Shown: piece after piece, positions 9,725 to 19,105 of the stretch
Layout of the letters: the number at the start of each line of letters is the position of its first letter
Numbering within the stretch: the first letter of the stretch is position 1
NCBI GenBank assembly: GCA_018332375.1
Contig: BOPV01000001.1
Coordinates: 1-64,000 of the forward strand
DNA from: Roseiterribacter gracilis
GTDB taxonomy: Bacteria > Pseudomonadota > Alphaproteobacteria > BOG-932 > Roseiterribacteraceae
Length of the DNA stretch: 64,000 nucleotides
Direction of reading: 5' to 3'
Position numbers and translations under genes: made by a program
Notes under the pieces: model-generated
Database searches by the model: none
The model's input: only the letters and a program-made list of their open reading frames with translations
Told to the model about the DNA's origin: nothing

Positions 9725-11077
9725 ATGGCTTCCGCCGCCGAGCAGCTCGCAGCAAATCTGAATTTCGGCGCCTTCGCGAAGGCGCCCGAACTCCGCAAAC
9801 GCATCTGGTTCACACTGGCTGCGCTCGTCGTCTATCGCATCGGGACCTATATCCCGCTGCCGGGCATCGACCCGGCGGTGCTGGCCGACATCTTCAATCA
9901 AAGCCGCGGCGGCATCCTGGACATGTTCAACATGTTCTCGGGCGGCGCGCTGCACCGCATGACCATCTTCGCGCTCAACATCATGCCGTACGTCTCGGCA
10001 TCGATCGTGGTGCAGTTGATGACTGCGGTCGTGCCGTCGATGGAGACGCTCAAGAAAGAGGGCGAGGCGGGCCGCAAGAAGCTGAACCAGTACACGCGCT
10101 ATCTGACCGTGCTGCTGGCGCTGGTGCAGGGCTACGGCCTCGCAACCGGCATTGAAAGCATGACCGGCGCCAGCGGTTCGTCCGCGGTGCTGATCCCGGG
10201 CATGTTCTTCCGCATCGAAACCGCGCTGACCTTGGTTGCCGGCACCGTGTTCCTGATGTGGCTCGGCGAACAGATCACCAGCCGCGGCATCGGCAACGGC
10301 ATCTCGCTGATCATCTTCGCCGGCATCGTCGCGGAATTGCCGCGTGCATTGGTGCAGGCACTCGAACTTGGCCGCACCGGCGCCTTGTCGGGCTTTGCGA
10401 TCCTGCTGATGTTCGTGATGGCGATCGCCGTCATCATGTTCATCGTGTTCATGGAACGCGCCCAGCGGCGGATCGTGGTTCAATATCCGAAACGCCAAGT
10501 CGGCAATCGTATGTTTGGCGGTGAAAACAGCCATCTGCCGTTGAAGCTCAACACGTCGGGCGTGATTCCGCCGATCTTCGCGTCGTCGCTGTTGCTGCTG
10601 CCGCTGACCATCGTCGGCTTCATGGGCCAGCGTGGCGACTCGGGTTGGCTGGGTTGGTTCTCGCAGCAGATCGGCCACGGCCGTCCGCTCTACATCGTGC
10701 TGTACGCAGCGCTGATCGTGTTCTTCTGCTTCTTCTACACGGCGATCGTCTTCAACCCGACCGAGACCGCCGACAATCTGCGCAAGTATGGCGGCTTCGT
10801 TCCGGGCATTCGTCCGGGCAAGAACACCGCTGACTATTTCGACTATGTGCTGACTCGAATCACGGTGATTGGCGCCTTCTATCTGTGCGTCGTGTGCCTG
10901 ATCCCGGAGATTCTGATCAGCGAATACAGCCTGCCCTTCTATTTCGGCGGCACGTCGTTGCTGATCGTTGTGTCGGTGACGATGGATACAGTGGCGCAGA
11001 TCCATAGCCACTTGCTCGCCCACCAATACGAAGGCCTGATCAAGAAGGCCAAACTGCGGGGAGCCCGAGCTCGGTGA
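9725..11077 (+). CDS. secY: Preprotein translocase subunit SecY
   Basis: 450 residues, ten predicted membrane segments. SecY signatures are YRIGTYIPLPGIDP (TM1/plug start), FNMFSGGALHRMTIFALNIMPY cut at about residues 73-94, GNGISLIIFAGI, and PKRQVGNRMFGGENSHLPLK in the ribosome-binding loop. It forms the inner-membrane protein-conducting channel with SecE and SecG. The open frame extends to 9656, but ATG 9725 (MASAAEQLAANLNFGAFAK) matches the family start. Confidence 0.97.
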   Translation: MASAAEQLAANLNFGAFAKAPELRKRIWFTLAALVVYRIGTYIPLPGIDPAVLADIFNQSRGGILDMFNMFSGGALHRMTIFALNIMPYVSASIVVQLMTAVVPSMETLKKEGEAGRKKLNQYTRYLTVLLALVQGYGLATGIESMTGASGSSAVLIPGMFFRIETALTLVAGTVFLMWLGEQITSRGIGNGISLIIFAGIVAELPRALVQALELGRTGALSGFAILLMFVMAIAVIMFIVFMERAQRRIVVQYPKRQVGNRMFGGENSHLPLKLNTSGVIPPIFASSLLLLPLTIVGFMGQRGDSGWLGWFSQQIGHGRPLYIVLYAALIVFFCFFYTAIVFNPTETADNLRKYGGFVPGIRPGKNTADYFDYVLTRITVIGAFYLCVVCLIPEILISEYSLPFYFGGTSLLIVVSVTMDTVAQIHSHLLAHQYEGLIKKAKLRGARAR

Positions 11078-11724
11078 ACATCATCCTGTTGGGCCCGCCA
11101 GGGGCGGGGAAGGGCACGCAGGCAAAGCTTCTCGAACAGAAGCGCGGCATGGTGCAGCTCTCGACTGGCGACATGCTCCGCAGCCACGTGAAGGCGGGCG
11201 ACGAGCTGGGACAGAAGGCCAAGGCAATCATGGACGCGGGCCAGCTGGTCCCGGACGACCTGATGATCGCCATGATCTCGACCCGGATCGACCAGCCTGA
11301 CGCCCGCAAGGGCTTCATCCTGGACGGTTTCCCGCGCACCACGCCCCAGGCCGAGGCGCTGGACCGGATGCTGGCCGAGAAGGGTCTCCAGCTCGATGCG
11401 GTCATCGAGATGAAGGTGGACGAGCCCGAGCTCATCCGCCGCGTTGCCGGGCGCTACACCTGCGCCAAATGCGGTGCGGGCTTCCACGACCTGCTGAACC
11501 CGCCGAAGAAGGCCGGGGTCTGCGATACGTGCGGCTCGACCGAGTTCGTCCGGCGGCCGGACGACAATGCCGAGACCGTAAAGGGCCGGCTGGACGTGTT
11601 TCGGAAGCAGACGGCCCCGATTCTCCCGTACTACCGGGACAAGGGCGTTCTCGAATCGGTCGACGGCATGGCCGCCATCGATGAGGTCGAGCGCCAGATC
11701 GAGGCCCTGCTGAAGGCCCATTAG
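11074..11724 (+). CDS. adk: Adenylate kinase, zinc-binding lid
   Basis: 216 residues from a GTG overlapping the secY stop (GTGA). The P-loop GPPGAGKGT is at residues 8-16, and LDGFPRT at 83-89 is the adenylate kinase signature. The lid carries Cys130, Cys133, Cys150 and Cys153 in two CXXC pairs, the structural zinc site of the long zinc-type enzymes. It interconverts ATP + AMP and 2 ADP. Position between secY and rpsM is common in alphaproteobacteria. Confidence 0.96.
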   Translation: MNIILLGPPGAGKGTQAKLLEQKRGMVQLSTGDMLRSHVKAGDELGQKAKAIMDAGQLVPDDLMIAMISTRIDQPDARKGFILDGFPRTTPQAEALDRMLAEKGLQLDAVIEMKVDEPELIRRVAGRYTCAKCGAGFHDLLNPPKKAGVCDTCGSTEFVRRPDDNAETVKGRLDVFRKQTAPILPYYRDKGVLESVDGMAAIDEVERQIEALLKAH

Positions 11725-11808
11725 GGCGACCTACGAACCTAGGCGAACCCTAGGAGAGCTGCGGCCTTTCGGCCGGGAGCAAAAGTTCCCCCGAAAGCCG
11801 CGGCCGGC

Positions 11809-11837
11809 TTGACTCTGCAAGGCGCGATCCATATTTT
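11809..11837 (+). promoter_or_regulatory. Sigma-70-type promoter for rpsM-rpsK-rpoA-rplQ
   Basis: TTGACT at 11809-11814, 17-base spacer, TATTTT at 11832-11837 (or ATATTT with a 16-base spacer). It lies 100 bases before the rpsM start in a 212-base gap after adk, so it would drive the alpha operon separately. The same gap holds a CGGCC-TTTC-GGCCG hairpin at 11762-11775 and a GCCCCCA/TGGGGGC palindrome near 11878-11893. Confidence 0.65.
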
Positions 11838-11936
11838 CGCGGCCTTCCGGAGTTTAGGACGACCGGCCGGTTTTGCGCGCCCCCAGTTGGGGGCCGCTTG
11901 CGTTCGATGGCCTTTCGGGGCCGAAGGAGAGACTAC

Positions 11937-12317
11937 GTGGCGCGTATTGCTGGTGTGAACATCCCCGCACAGAAGCGGGTCGAGATCGCGCTTCGCTACA
12001 TCTACGGGATTGGCCCGCAGAACGCGAAAGTGATCTGCAAAGCCGTGGGTATCCCGGCTGAGCGTCGCGTGAATCAGCTCACCGACGATGAGATCTTTCG
12101 TATCCGCGAAGTGATCGACCAAGACTACAAAGTCGAAGGCGATCTCCGCCGCGAAGTTTCGATCAACATCAAGCGCCTGATGGATTTGGGCTGCTATCGC
12201 GGCCTGCGTCACCGCAAGAGCCTTCCGGTTCGCGGCCAGCGCACGCACACCAACGCGCGCACCCGCAAGGGTCCGGCCAAGCCGATCGCCGGTAAGAAGA
12301 AGGCGACCAAGAAGTAA
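11937..12317 (+). CDS. rpsM: 30S ribosomal protein S13
   Basis: 126 residues from a GTG at 11937 ([19 protein letters not shown]), with AAGGAGA 6 bases upstream. The longer open frame from 11898 lacks similarity. [20 protein letters not shown] is the S13 C-terminal signature. S13 contacts the P-site tRNA and the 50S head bridges. A GTG start for S13 is common in this group. Confidence 0.97.
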   Translation: MARIAGVNIPAQKRVEIALRYIYGIGPQNAKVICKAVGIPAERRVNQLTDDEIFRIREVIDQDYKVEGDLRREVSINIKRLMDLGCYRGLRHRKSLPVRGQRTHTNARTRKGPAKPIAGKKKATKK

Positions 12318-12373
12318 TCGCGCGACTCAATACAGAGTCGGCGCGCTGACATCCGAGACAGGATCTATTCGAT

Positions 12374-12769
12374 ATGGCTAAACCAGCTGCCGCAGGTCGT
12401 CTGCGCCGCAAAGAGCGCAAGAACATCACGTCGGGCGTCGCCCACGTGAATGCGTCGTTCAACAACACGATCATCACGATCACCGACGCGCAGGGCAACG
12501 CGATTGCCTGGGCTTCTGCTGGCAGCCAGGACTTCAAAGGCAGCCGGAAATCTACGCCGTACGCGGCCCAGGTGGCCGCTGAAGCCGCTGGGCGCAAGGC
12601 GCAGGAGCACGGCATGAAGACCCTGGAAGTCGAAGTGAAGGGTCCTGGGTCGGGACGTGAATCGGCGCTGCGCGCGCTGCAGGCTGTCGGTTTCGCGATC
12701 ACCGCGATCCGCGACATCACGCCGGTGCCGCACAACGGTGTTCGCCCGCCGAAGCGTCGCCGGGTCTAA
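12374..12769 (+). CDS. rpsK: 30S ribosomal protein S11
   Basis: 131 residues. Core motifs are [20 protein letters not shown] (residues 19-38), [16 protein letters not shown] and [19 protein letters not shown] at the end. S11 forms part of the platform at the E site. It is 56 bases after rpsM. Confidence 0.98.
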   Translation: MAKPAAAGRLRRKERKNITSGVAHVNASFNNTIITITDAQGNAIAWASAGSQDFKGSRKSTPYAAQVAAEAAGRKAQEHGMKTLEVEVKGPGSGRESALRALQAVGFAITAIRDITPVPHNGVRPPKRRRV

Positions 12770-12794
12770 CACCCGGCACGTTCGAATTTTCGGT

Positions 12795-12825
12795 GCGGCG
12801 CCGCCCAAAAGGGCATTGGCGCCGC
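12795..12825 (+). terminator. Strong hairpin between rpsK and rpoA (possible attenuator)
   Basis: GCGGCGCC at 12795-12802 pairs perfectly with GGCGCCGC at 12818-12825, and a nested GCCC-AAAA-GGGC closes the loop. The downstream sequence is GCTTCGTTTCTC, only moderately T-rich. It may partly uncouple rpoA expression from rpsK; this is an inference. Confidence 0.45.
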
Positions 12826-12856
12826 GCTTCGTTTCTCCCTCACCGCAGGGGATATA

Positions 12857-13870
12857 ATGCAGAAGAACTGGCAAGAACTGATCAAGCCGTCGAAGCTCGA
12901 CGTGAAGGCGGGCGATGACGCGCGTCGCGTTGGCAACATCGTCGCCGAACCGCTGGAGCGCGGTTACGGTCTGACGTTGGGCAACGCGCTGCGCCGTATC
13001 CTGTTGTCGTCGCTGCAAGGTGCAGCGGTGACCGCGATCCAGATCGACGGTGTGTTGCACGAATTCTCGTCGATCCCGGGTGTTCGCGAAGACGTCACCG
13101 ACGTCGTGCTGAACATCAAGACCTTGGCGCTGCGCATGCACGCCGAAGGTCCGAAGCGTATGCGTCTGCGGGCTGAAGGCCCGGGCGAAGTTCGCGCTTC
13201 GCAGATCGAAACCGGCGCCGACATCGAGATCATGAATCCCGATCTCGTGATCTGCACGCTCGATCGCGACGCCAAGTTGAACATGGAACTGACGGTGCAG
13301 ACCGGTAAGGGCTATCGCCCGGCCCAGTTGAACCGTCCGGAAGACGCGCCGATCGGTTTCATCCCGGTCGACAGCGTGTTCAGCCCGGTTCGCAAAGTGT
13401 CGTACAAAGTCGACAACACGCGCGTCGGTCAGATCACCGACTACGACAAGTTGACGATGACGGTCGAAACGACCGGCGCCGTGAGCCCTGAAGATGCCGT
13501 CGCTTACGCTGCGCGCATTCTGCAGGACCAGCTCGCGATCTTCGTGAACTTCTCGGAGCCGACCAGCGAGCGCGGCGAAGATCACCACTCGGATCTTCCG
13601 TTCAACAAGAACCTGCTGCGCAAGGTCGACGAACTCGAACTGTCGGTTCGTTCGGCGAACTGCCTGAAGAACGACAACATCATCTACATCGGCGACCTGG
13701 TGCAGAAGTCGGAAGGCGAAATGCTTCGCACCCCGAACTTCGGCCGCAAGTCGCTGAACGAGATCAAAGAAGTTCTCGCCACCATGGGGCTGCATCTCGG
13801 TATGCAGGTTCCCGGTTGGCCGCCGGAGAACATCGAAGATCTCGCCAAGAAGTTGGACGAGCCGTTCTAA
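12857..13870 (+). CDS. rpoA: RNA polymerase alpha subunit
   Basis: 337 residues. The N-terminal dimerisation domain shows [22 protein letters not shown] and [14 protein letters not shown]; the C-terminal domain shows [21 protein letters not shown] and [18 protein letters not shown]. It nucleates polymerase assembly and contacts UP elements and activators. A GGGGATATA stretch precedes the ATG. Standard alpha-operon position. Confidence 0.98.
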   Translation: MQKNWQELIKPSKLDVKAGDDARRVGNIVAEPLERGYGLTLGNALRRILLSSLQGAAVTAIQIDGVLHEFSSIPGVREDVTDVVLNIKTLALRMHAEGPKRMRLRAEGPGEVRASQIETGADIEIMNPDLVICTLDRDAKLNMELTVQTGKGYRPAQLNRPEDAPIGFIPVDSVFSPVRKVSYKVDNTRVGQITDYDKLTMTVETTGAVSPEDAVAYAARILQDQLAIFVNFSEPTSERGEDHHSDLPFNKNLLRKVDELELSVRSANCLKNDNIIYIGDLVQKSEGEMLRTPNFGRKSLNEIKEVLATMGLHLGMQVPGWPPENIEDLAKKLDEPF

Positions 13871-13974
13871 CCAGAACGTTCGTCAGAGCATGCCTACCCC
13901 GGCCGTACACGAAAGCGGCGGCCGGATCCCACCATCGGACCCGCGCGTCGGGCCACACATGAAGGAGAACCGCA

Positions 13975-14403
13975 ATGCGTCACGGACTAGCCGGTCGTAA
14001 GCTCAATCGTACGTCGACCCATCGCAAAGCGATGTTCGCCAACATGGCCAACGCGCTGATCAAGCATGAGCAGATCAAGACGACCCTGCCGAAGGCGAAA
14101 GACCTTCGCCCGATCGTCGAAAAGCTGATCACGCTGGGCAAGAAGGGCGGTCTCGCCAATCGTCGCCAGGCGTTCGCGCAGCTGCGCGACGACGCGATGG
14201 TCAAGAAGCTGTTCGACACGCTGGGCCCGCGCTACGCGGCCCGTTCGGGCGGCTACGCCCGCGTGTTGAAGGCCGGCTTCCGCTATGGCGATGCCGCGCC
14301 GATGGCGATCATCGAGCTGGTCGACCGCGACGTCGCTGCCAAGGGTCTGGATTCGGGTCCGGTGCAGGTTGCCGACGAAGACGGCGAACACGTTCACGCC
14401 TAA
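13975..14403 (+). CDS. rplQ: 50S ribosomal protein L17
   Basis: 142 residues. [20 protein letters not shown] and [29 protein letters not shown] sequence at residues 21-45 mark L17. A C-terminal acidic tail ([10 protein letters not shown]) goes slightly beyond E. coli L17. AAGGAGAA lies 6 bases before the ATG. It is the last gene of the ribosomal cluster. Confidence 0.98.
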   Translation: MRHGLAGRKLNRTSTHRKAMFANMANALIKHEQIKTTLPKAKDLRPIVEKLITLGKKGGLANRRQAFAQLRDDAMVKKLFDTLGPRYAARSGGYARVLKAGFRYGDAAPMAIIELVDRDVAAKGLDSGPVQVADEDGEHVHA

Positions 14404-14430
14404 AGCCGGTCAAGGTCGGTCACGAATTGG

Positions 14431-14464
14431 GGCGCGCTCTGCGAAGAGCGCGCCCTTTTCGTTT
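14431..14464 (+). terminator. Rho-independent terminator after rplQ
   Basis: A perfect 10-base stem, GGCGCGCTCT (14431-14440) with AGAGCGCGCC (14445-14454), around a GCGA tetraloop, followed by CTTTTCGTTT. It closes the ribosomal super-operon. Confidence 0.9.
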
Positions 14465-14525
14465 GTGTCCGGTGAGACCAGATTTGTGGCCCAGTCGTTC
14501 AGTCGTGGAAGACCAAGGAAGAACC

Positions 14526-15896
14526 ATGATCCGCGCCGTTACCTTCATGCTGGCCGCCCTCGCTTTCGTCGTCCCCGCCGCTGCGCAGCAGCGCGAGATG
14601 CCGCAATCGCGCCAGCAGATCGAACTCAGCTTCGCGCCTTTGGTGAAACAGGCCGCACCGGCGGTGGTGAACGTCTTCGCCGAAAAGCGTCCGCAGCAGG
14701 TCAACAGCCCGCTGCTCAACGACCCGGTGCTGCGCCGTTTCTTCGGCGACCAGCTGCAGCGCCGCGCGCGCCCGTCGATGTCGCTGGGCTCGGGCGTGAT
14801 CGTGCGCGCCGACGGCTATGTCATCACCAACGCGCACGTGATCCGCGACGCTGACGACATCAATGTCGTGCTCAACGACAAGCGCGAATTCACCGCCAAG
14901 CTGGTGCTGCGCGACGACCGGATGGATCTGGCGCTGCTGAAGCTCGAAGCGAGCGGTCTGCCGGTGCTGCAGTTGAAGGATTCGGATCAGGTCGAAACCG
15001 GCGACATGGTGCTCGCGATCGGCAATCCGTTCGGCGTTGGACAGACCGTGACCAGCGGCATCGTGTCGGCGGCCGCGCGCAGTGCTGCGGGCATCGGTGA
15101 TTTCGGCTTCTTCATTCAGACCGACGCCGCGATCAATCCGGGCAATTCGGGCGGCGCGCTGCTGGGCATGGACGGCAAGCTGGTCGGCATCAACACCGCC
15201 ATCTTCTCGCAGTCGGGCGGTTCGATCGGCATCGGCTTCGCCATTCCCGCCAACATCGTGAAGACGGTGATCGAAGCGGGCGAGAAGGGCGAGAAGCAGG
15301 TCGTGCGTCCGTTCCTGGGTGTGACCGCGCAGCCGGTGACGAACGAGATCGCGCAGTCGCTCAACTTGCCGCGTCCGGGTGGCTTGCTGGTCGACAATGT
15401 CACCGCCGGTGGTGCCGCTGCCGACGCGGGATTGAAGCGCGGTGACGTGATCACGCAGATCAACGGCAAGGATGTCAGCGACCCGGGCGAGCTGCGCTAT
15501 CGCGTGACGCTGATTCCGGTTGGCGGCAAAGGCCGGATGACGGTCGTGCGCGGCGGCAAGACTGAAGAGCTGACCTTCGTCGCAAAACCCGAAGCGCTGC
15601 CGCAGGACGAGCAACTGGTGAAGCAAGGTCCGCTGGCGGGCGTCACGGTTGCAACGCTGACTCCGGGCCTCGCCGATCAGCATGGCCAACGCGTCAGAGA
15701 AGGCGTGCTGGTGCTCGATGTTGCTGAAGGTTCGCCGGCCGATCAAATGGGCCTGCAGAAAGACGACGTCATTCTGCGCGCCAACAACGTGCCGGTGAAT
15801 TCAACCAAAGCGCTTGCGGCTGCGCTGCAGAAAGCGCGCGGCGTTGCGCTGACCGTGCAGCGCGGCGATCAGGTGTTCCAGACCGTGGTGCGATGA
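14526..15896 (+). CDS. HtrA/DegP-family periplasmic serine protease
   Basis: 456 residues from ATG 14526; the upstream open frame from 14427 runs back into the terminator and is ignored. Residues 1-20 form a signal peptide ending AAA. The trypsin-like domain has the triad His104 (TNAHVI), Asp134 (MDLALL) and Ser208 (PGNSGGAL). Two PDZ domains follow at roughly 285-375 and 385-455. The family degrades or refolds damaged envelope proteins. GAAGGAA-type sequence is just upstream. Which of DegP, DegQ or DegS it most resembles cannot be settled here; two PDZ domains argue against DegS. Confidence 0.93.
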   Translation: MIRAVTFMLAALAFVVPAAAQQREMPQSRQQIELSFAPLVKQAAPAVVNVFAEKRPQQVNSPLLNDPVLRRFFGDQLQRRARPSMSLGSGVIVRADGYVITNAHVIRDADDINVVLNDKREFTAKLVLRDDRMDLALLKLEASGLPVLQLKDSDQVETGDMVLAIGNPFGVGQTVTSGIVSAAARSAAGIGDFGFFIQTDAAINPGNSGGALLGMDGKLVGINTAIFSQSGGSIGIGFAIPANIVKTVIEAGEKGEKQVVRPFLGVTAQPVTNEIAQSLNLPRPGGLLVDNVTAGGAAADAGLKRGDVITQINGKDVSDPGELRYRVTLIPVGGKGRMTVVRGGKTEELTFVAKPEALPQDEQLVKQGPLAGVTVATLTPGLADQHGQRVREGVLVLDVAEGSPADQMGLQKDDVILRANNVPVNSTKALAAALQKARGVALTVQRGDQVFQTVVR

Positions 15897-17197
15897 CGTC
15901 ACTCTTCGAAGCAAGCGCACCGCGTCCGCTCGCAGATCGTCTACGGCCGACCAAACTCGATGAGGTCATCGGTCAGGATCATCTGCTGAAAGGTGATGGG
16001 CCGCTTGCGCGTATGGCTGCGAGCGGTCGGTTGGCGTCGCTGATCCTGTGGGGACCGCCCGGTTGCGGCAAAACCACCATCGCGCGCTTGCTGGCGGAAA
16101 CAACCGATCTTGCGTTCGAACCTTTGTCGGCCGTGTTCTCGGGCGTCGCCGATCTGCGCAAAGTGTTCGACGTCGCCAAGAAGCGGCGCGCAGCGGGCCA
16201 AGGCACGTTGCTGTTCGTCGACGAAATTCATCGCTTCAATCGCGCCCAGCAGGACGGGTTCCTGCCTTACGTCGAAGACGGCACCGTTGTGCTGGTCGGT
16301 GCGACGACGGAAAATCCAAGCTTCGAACTGAACGCAGCGTTGCTGTCGCGCGCCCAAGTTCTGATCCTGCAGCGGCTCGACGCGACTGCGTTGGAACAGC
16401 TGCTCGAGCGCGCCGAGGAAATCGAAGAACGCAAATTGCCGCTCGATGCGGATGCGCGTACGGCCTTGCTCGACATGGCTGATGGCGACGGGCGCTTTCT
16501 GCTCAACCTCGCCGAAGAGCTGTTTCGCTTCCCCGCCGACAAGCAGCTCGATCGCGCGCGCCTGACCCAAGTCATCCAGCGGCGCGCGCCGCTCTACGAC
16601 AAGAGTCAGGAAGGCCACTACAACCTGATTTCGGCGCTGCATAAATCGGTGCGCGGCAGCGACGCCGACGCGTCGCTTTATTGGTTAGCGCGCATGTTCG
16701 ATGGCGGTGAAGACCCGCGCTATATCGCGCGCCGCGTCGTGCGTATGGCGGTCGAAGACATCGGACTGGCCGATCCCAACGCGCTGACGCAGGCACTGGC
16801 TGCGTGGGAAACCTACGAACGGTTGGGATCGCCCGAAGGCGAACTCGCGATCGCGCAGGCGGTGCTGTACTGCGCCACCGCGCCGAAATCGAATGCGGCC
16901 TACAGCGCGTTCGGCGAAGCCAAGCGCGCAGCCAAAGAAAGCGGCAGCGTGATGCCGCCCAAACATATCCTGAACGCCCCGACTAAGCTGATGAAACAAG
17001 TCGGCTATGGCAGCGGCTATGATTACGACCACAACGCGCCGGACGCGTTCTCGGGCCAGAATTATTTTCCCGACGGGATGAAGCGGCCGGAATTCTACAA
17101 GCCGGTCGATCGCGGTTTCGAACGCGAACTCGGCAAACGTCTCGACCATTGGTCCAAGCTGCGCGAAGAGCGCAGCAAGGAACGGGGTAACAAATGA
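15893..17197 (+). CDS. rarA: Replication-associated recombination protein A (RarA/MgsA)
   Basis: 434 residues. Walker A GPPGCGKT is at 54-61 and Walker B LLFVDEIHRFN at about 104-114; VGATTENPSFELN and YTARRVVR-like YIARRVVRMAVEDIGLADP are typical of the RarA/WRNIP1 clade. This AAA+ ATPase acts at stalled replication forks with SSB. It overlaps htrA by 4 bases (ATGA), and is followed by a 4-base overlap with the next gene. Confidence 0.96.
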   Translation: MTSLFEASAPRPLADRLRPTKLDEVIGQDHLLKGDGPLARMAASGRLASLILWGPPGCGKTTIARLLAETTDLAFEPLSAVFSGVADLRKVFDVAKKRRAAGQGTLLFVDEIHRFNRAQQDGFLPYVEDGTVVLVGATTENPSFELNAALLSRAQVLILQRLDATALEQLLERAEEIEERKLPLDADARTALLDMADGDGRFLLNLAEELFRFPADKQLDRARLTQVIQRRAPLYDKSQEGHYNLISALHKSVRGSDADASLYWLARMFDGGEDPRYIARRVVRMAVEDIGLADPNALTQALAAWETYERLGSPEGELAIAQAVLYCATAPKSNAAYSAFGEAKRAAKESGSVMPPKHILNAPTKLMKQVGYGSGYDYDHNAPDAFSGQNYFPDGMKRPEFYKPVDRGFERELGKRLDHWSKLREERSKERGNK

Positions 17198-17436
17198 GAG
17201 CGCTGCGCTTGGTGCGGCATGCGCGCTTGTTGAAACGCGCGCTGCTGGATCGGGAAAGCCCGTTGCAGGCGCGGTTGTTGGTGATCGCGATGATCGCTTA
17301 CGTCGTCAGCCCGATCGATCTGATCAGCGACTTCATTCCGATCATCGGTTGGATCGACGACGCAGCGGTGGTCGCGCTCGGTACATGGTTGGTCGAGCGC
17401 TGGTTGCCACCTGCAATGCTGAAAGAAGACGTTTAG
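17194..17436 (+). CDS. DUF1232 small membrane-associated protein
   Basis: 80 residues. The DUF1232 (YkvA) motif is SPIDLISDFIPIIGWIDD at residues 39-56, in a hydrophobic stretch. Function of the family is unknown. The ATG overlaps the rarA stop. Its end overlaps the convergent doxX-like gene by 4 bases. Confidence 0.9.
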   Translation: MRALRLVRHARLLKRALLDRESPLQARLLVIAMIAYVVSPIDLISDFIPIIGWIDDAAVVALGTWLVERWLPPAMLKEDV

Positions 17437-17840
17437 CGGCGAAGAGGTGCGCGACGCTTGCCGAAGATGCCGTCGACGCTGATTGCGCCGGCGCCTTGCA
17501 TGGCGGCGAACAACAGGCCGCCCGCCATCGCCAGGTTCTTCATGAAATTGATCGCCTGTCCCTGGTCGGCGAAATTGGCGTGGAACATCGCTGCCGACAC
17601 GATCGAGAAGAAGGCCAATCCCAACGCAGCCCAGCGCGTCAGCAAGCCGATCAGCAACAAGCCGCCGAGACCAAGTTCGGCGAGCAGCGCCAGGTAATAG
17701 GCGATCTCGGGCATCGGCACGCCGGCCGACTCGATGTATCCGATCGTCGCTGCTTTCGCGGCCAACTTGCCAAGGCCGCTCCAGACGAAAATCGCGCTGA
17801 GCAACACGCGCGCGACCAGCGGTCCGATTGTGCGATCCAT
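17433..17840 (-). CDS. DoxX family membrane protein
   Basis: 135 residues with four hydrophobic segments. The start MDRTIGPLVARVLLSAIFVWSG and the GLGKL turn, the AELGLGGLLLIGLLTRWAAL stretch and HANFADQGQAINFMKNLAMA are DoxX features. Members are integral membrane proteins, some linked to redox stress or quinone reactions; the role here is unknown. It stands alone, convergent with the DUF1232 gene and 83 bases from the divergent gene at 17924. Confidence 0.88.
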   Translation of the reverse strand: MDRTIGPLVARVLLSAIFVWSGLGKLAAKAATIGYIESAGVPMPEIAYYLALLAELGLGGLLLIGLLTRWAALGLAFFSIVSAAMFHANFADQGQAINFMKNLAMAGGLLFAAMQGAGAISVDGIFGKRRAPLRR

Positions 17841-17923
17841 CGTTACGGCTCCGGGCTGTGGAATCGGTCGCGAGCCTAGTTGGTGCTGACAGGACAGTCA
17901 CGTTGCGCGAGGAACGAGGGGCA

Positions 17924-18748
17924 ATGTTTGACGCTTACGTCGCGCTGGATTGGTCGGGCGCCGCCGGTCGCCGCTATGCCGGGATCGCAATCGCGGAACT
18001 TGGCGCGAATGCAGCGACGCCGCGTCTGATCCGGCCGCGCGACCGGCTGTGGTCGCGCAGTGCGGCGATCGACTGGCTCGCGGCCCGGCTGGCCGGGTCC
18101 GATCGTGTGCTGGCGGGTATCGATTGCGCCTTCTCGTTGCCGGGCAACACGCTGCCCGCCCCGTCGCTTTGGGCCGAAATCGAGCGTGCAGCGGCGGGCG
18201 CGGCCGACTTTCACGGGGCTGCCTATGCCGCCGCCGATGGGGTCGCGCCGCTCTATTGGACCAAGGGGACGATGCCGGCGGGCTGGGTCGATCGCCACCG
18301 GGCGACCGAACAGGCCTGCCTGGCCCAGGGGCTGGGCGCCCCGCAAAGCCCCTACAAGCTGATCGGCGCCAAACAGGTCGGAAAGGGCGCTTTGGCCGGA
18401 ATGCGGGCGCTGCTGCATCTCAAAGCCCAGCTCGGCCAACGCATAGCGGTCTGGCCGTTCGAGTCGCTTGCGGGCGGCTCGGTCCTCGTAGAGATCTATC
18501 CGCGCCTGTTCCTTCGCCGTGTCGGCCATGGGAGTGCCAAAGTACGCACCCGCGCCGAACTGGATCGCTGCCTTGCGGCGCTGGGCTGCAGCCGTCCCAC
18601 CTTTCGTACCGGTTTCGACGATCACGAAGCCGATGCGCTGGTGTCTGCGGCTGGGCTGCGGCTGCTGGCAGGCAACGCGCAAAGTTGGAAACCCACTGCC
18701 GACGCTGCCATCCTGGCGCGCGAAGGCTGGATTTTCGGAGTGTCATGA
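17924..18748 (+). CDS. DUF429-like protein (predicted RNase H-like fold)
   Basis: 274 residues from ATG 17924 (MFDAYVALDWSGAAGRRYAG). An Asp near the N-terminus (ALDWSG), a second in GIDCAFSLP (about residue 67) and a C-terminal DHEADALVSAAGLR (about 226-239) resemble the acidic residues of the DUF429 predicted nuclease group. VLVEIYPRLFLRR is also typical of that group. No activity has been shown for most members. It overlaps crcB by 4 bases. Family assignment is from motif recollection, so moderate. Confidence 0.65.
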   Translation: MFDAYVALDWSGAAGRRYAGIAIAELGANAATPRLIRPRDRLWSRSAAIDWLAARLAGSDRVLAGIDCAFSLPGNTLPAPSLWAEIERAAAGAADFHGAAYAAADGVAPLYWTKGTMPAGWVDRHRATEQACLAQGLGAPQSPYKLIGAKQVGKGALAGMRALLHLKAQLGQRIAVWPFESLAGGSVLVEIYPRLFLRRVGHGSAKVRTRAELDRCLAALGCSRPTFRTGFDDHEADALVSAAGLRLLAGNAQSWKPTADAAILAREGWIFGVS

Positions 18749-19104
18749 GTCTCACAACCTTGGGCGCCGTATTCGTCGGCGGTGGTCTGGGCGCCACGTT
18801 GCGCTGGATCGTTGCCGTCTCCGTCGGCGGCGGGCCGTGGGCGATCCTGCTGATCAACGTCACGGGTTCGATCGTGATGGGCGTGCTGGCCGGTCTGTTC
18901 ATGCAGAAATGGCCCGCACCGATGGAGCTGCGCAGCTTTCTCACCACCGGGATTCTCGGTGGCTACACGACGTTCTCGACCTTCTCGCTCGATGCGGTGT
19001 TGCTGGTCGAACGCGGACAGTGGGGGCAGGCCGCGTTGTATGTGTTTGGTTCGGTCATCGCCGGCATCGCCGGTTGTGTGATCGCAATGAAGTTGGCTGC
19101 GTAA
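18745..19104 (+). CDS. crcB: Fluoride ion channel CrcB/FluC
   Basis: 119 residues, four membrane helices. The N-terminal GGGLGATLRW, NVTGSIVMGVLAG and GGYTTFSTFSLDA motifs are the CrcB signatures; the Asn and the Phe residues line the fluoride pore in studied homologues. The ATG overlaps the preceding stop (ATGA), so no riboswitch can sit directly in front and the gene is translated from a shared transcript. Confidence 0.95.
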   Translation: MSLTTLGAVFVGGGLGATLRWIVAVSVGGGPWAILLINVTGSIVMGVLAGLFMQKWPAPMELRSFLTTGILGGYTTFSTFSLDAVLLVERGQWGQAALYVFGSVIAGIAGCVIAMKLAA

Positions 19105-19105
19105 C

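Noticed and set aside
9323..11026. 567-codon minus-strand frame opposite secY, His/Asp/Arg-rich.
   Set aside because: It is a shadow of the secY and rplO frames; composition and lack of motifs argue against a gene.
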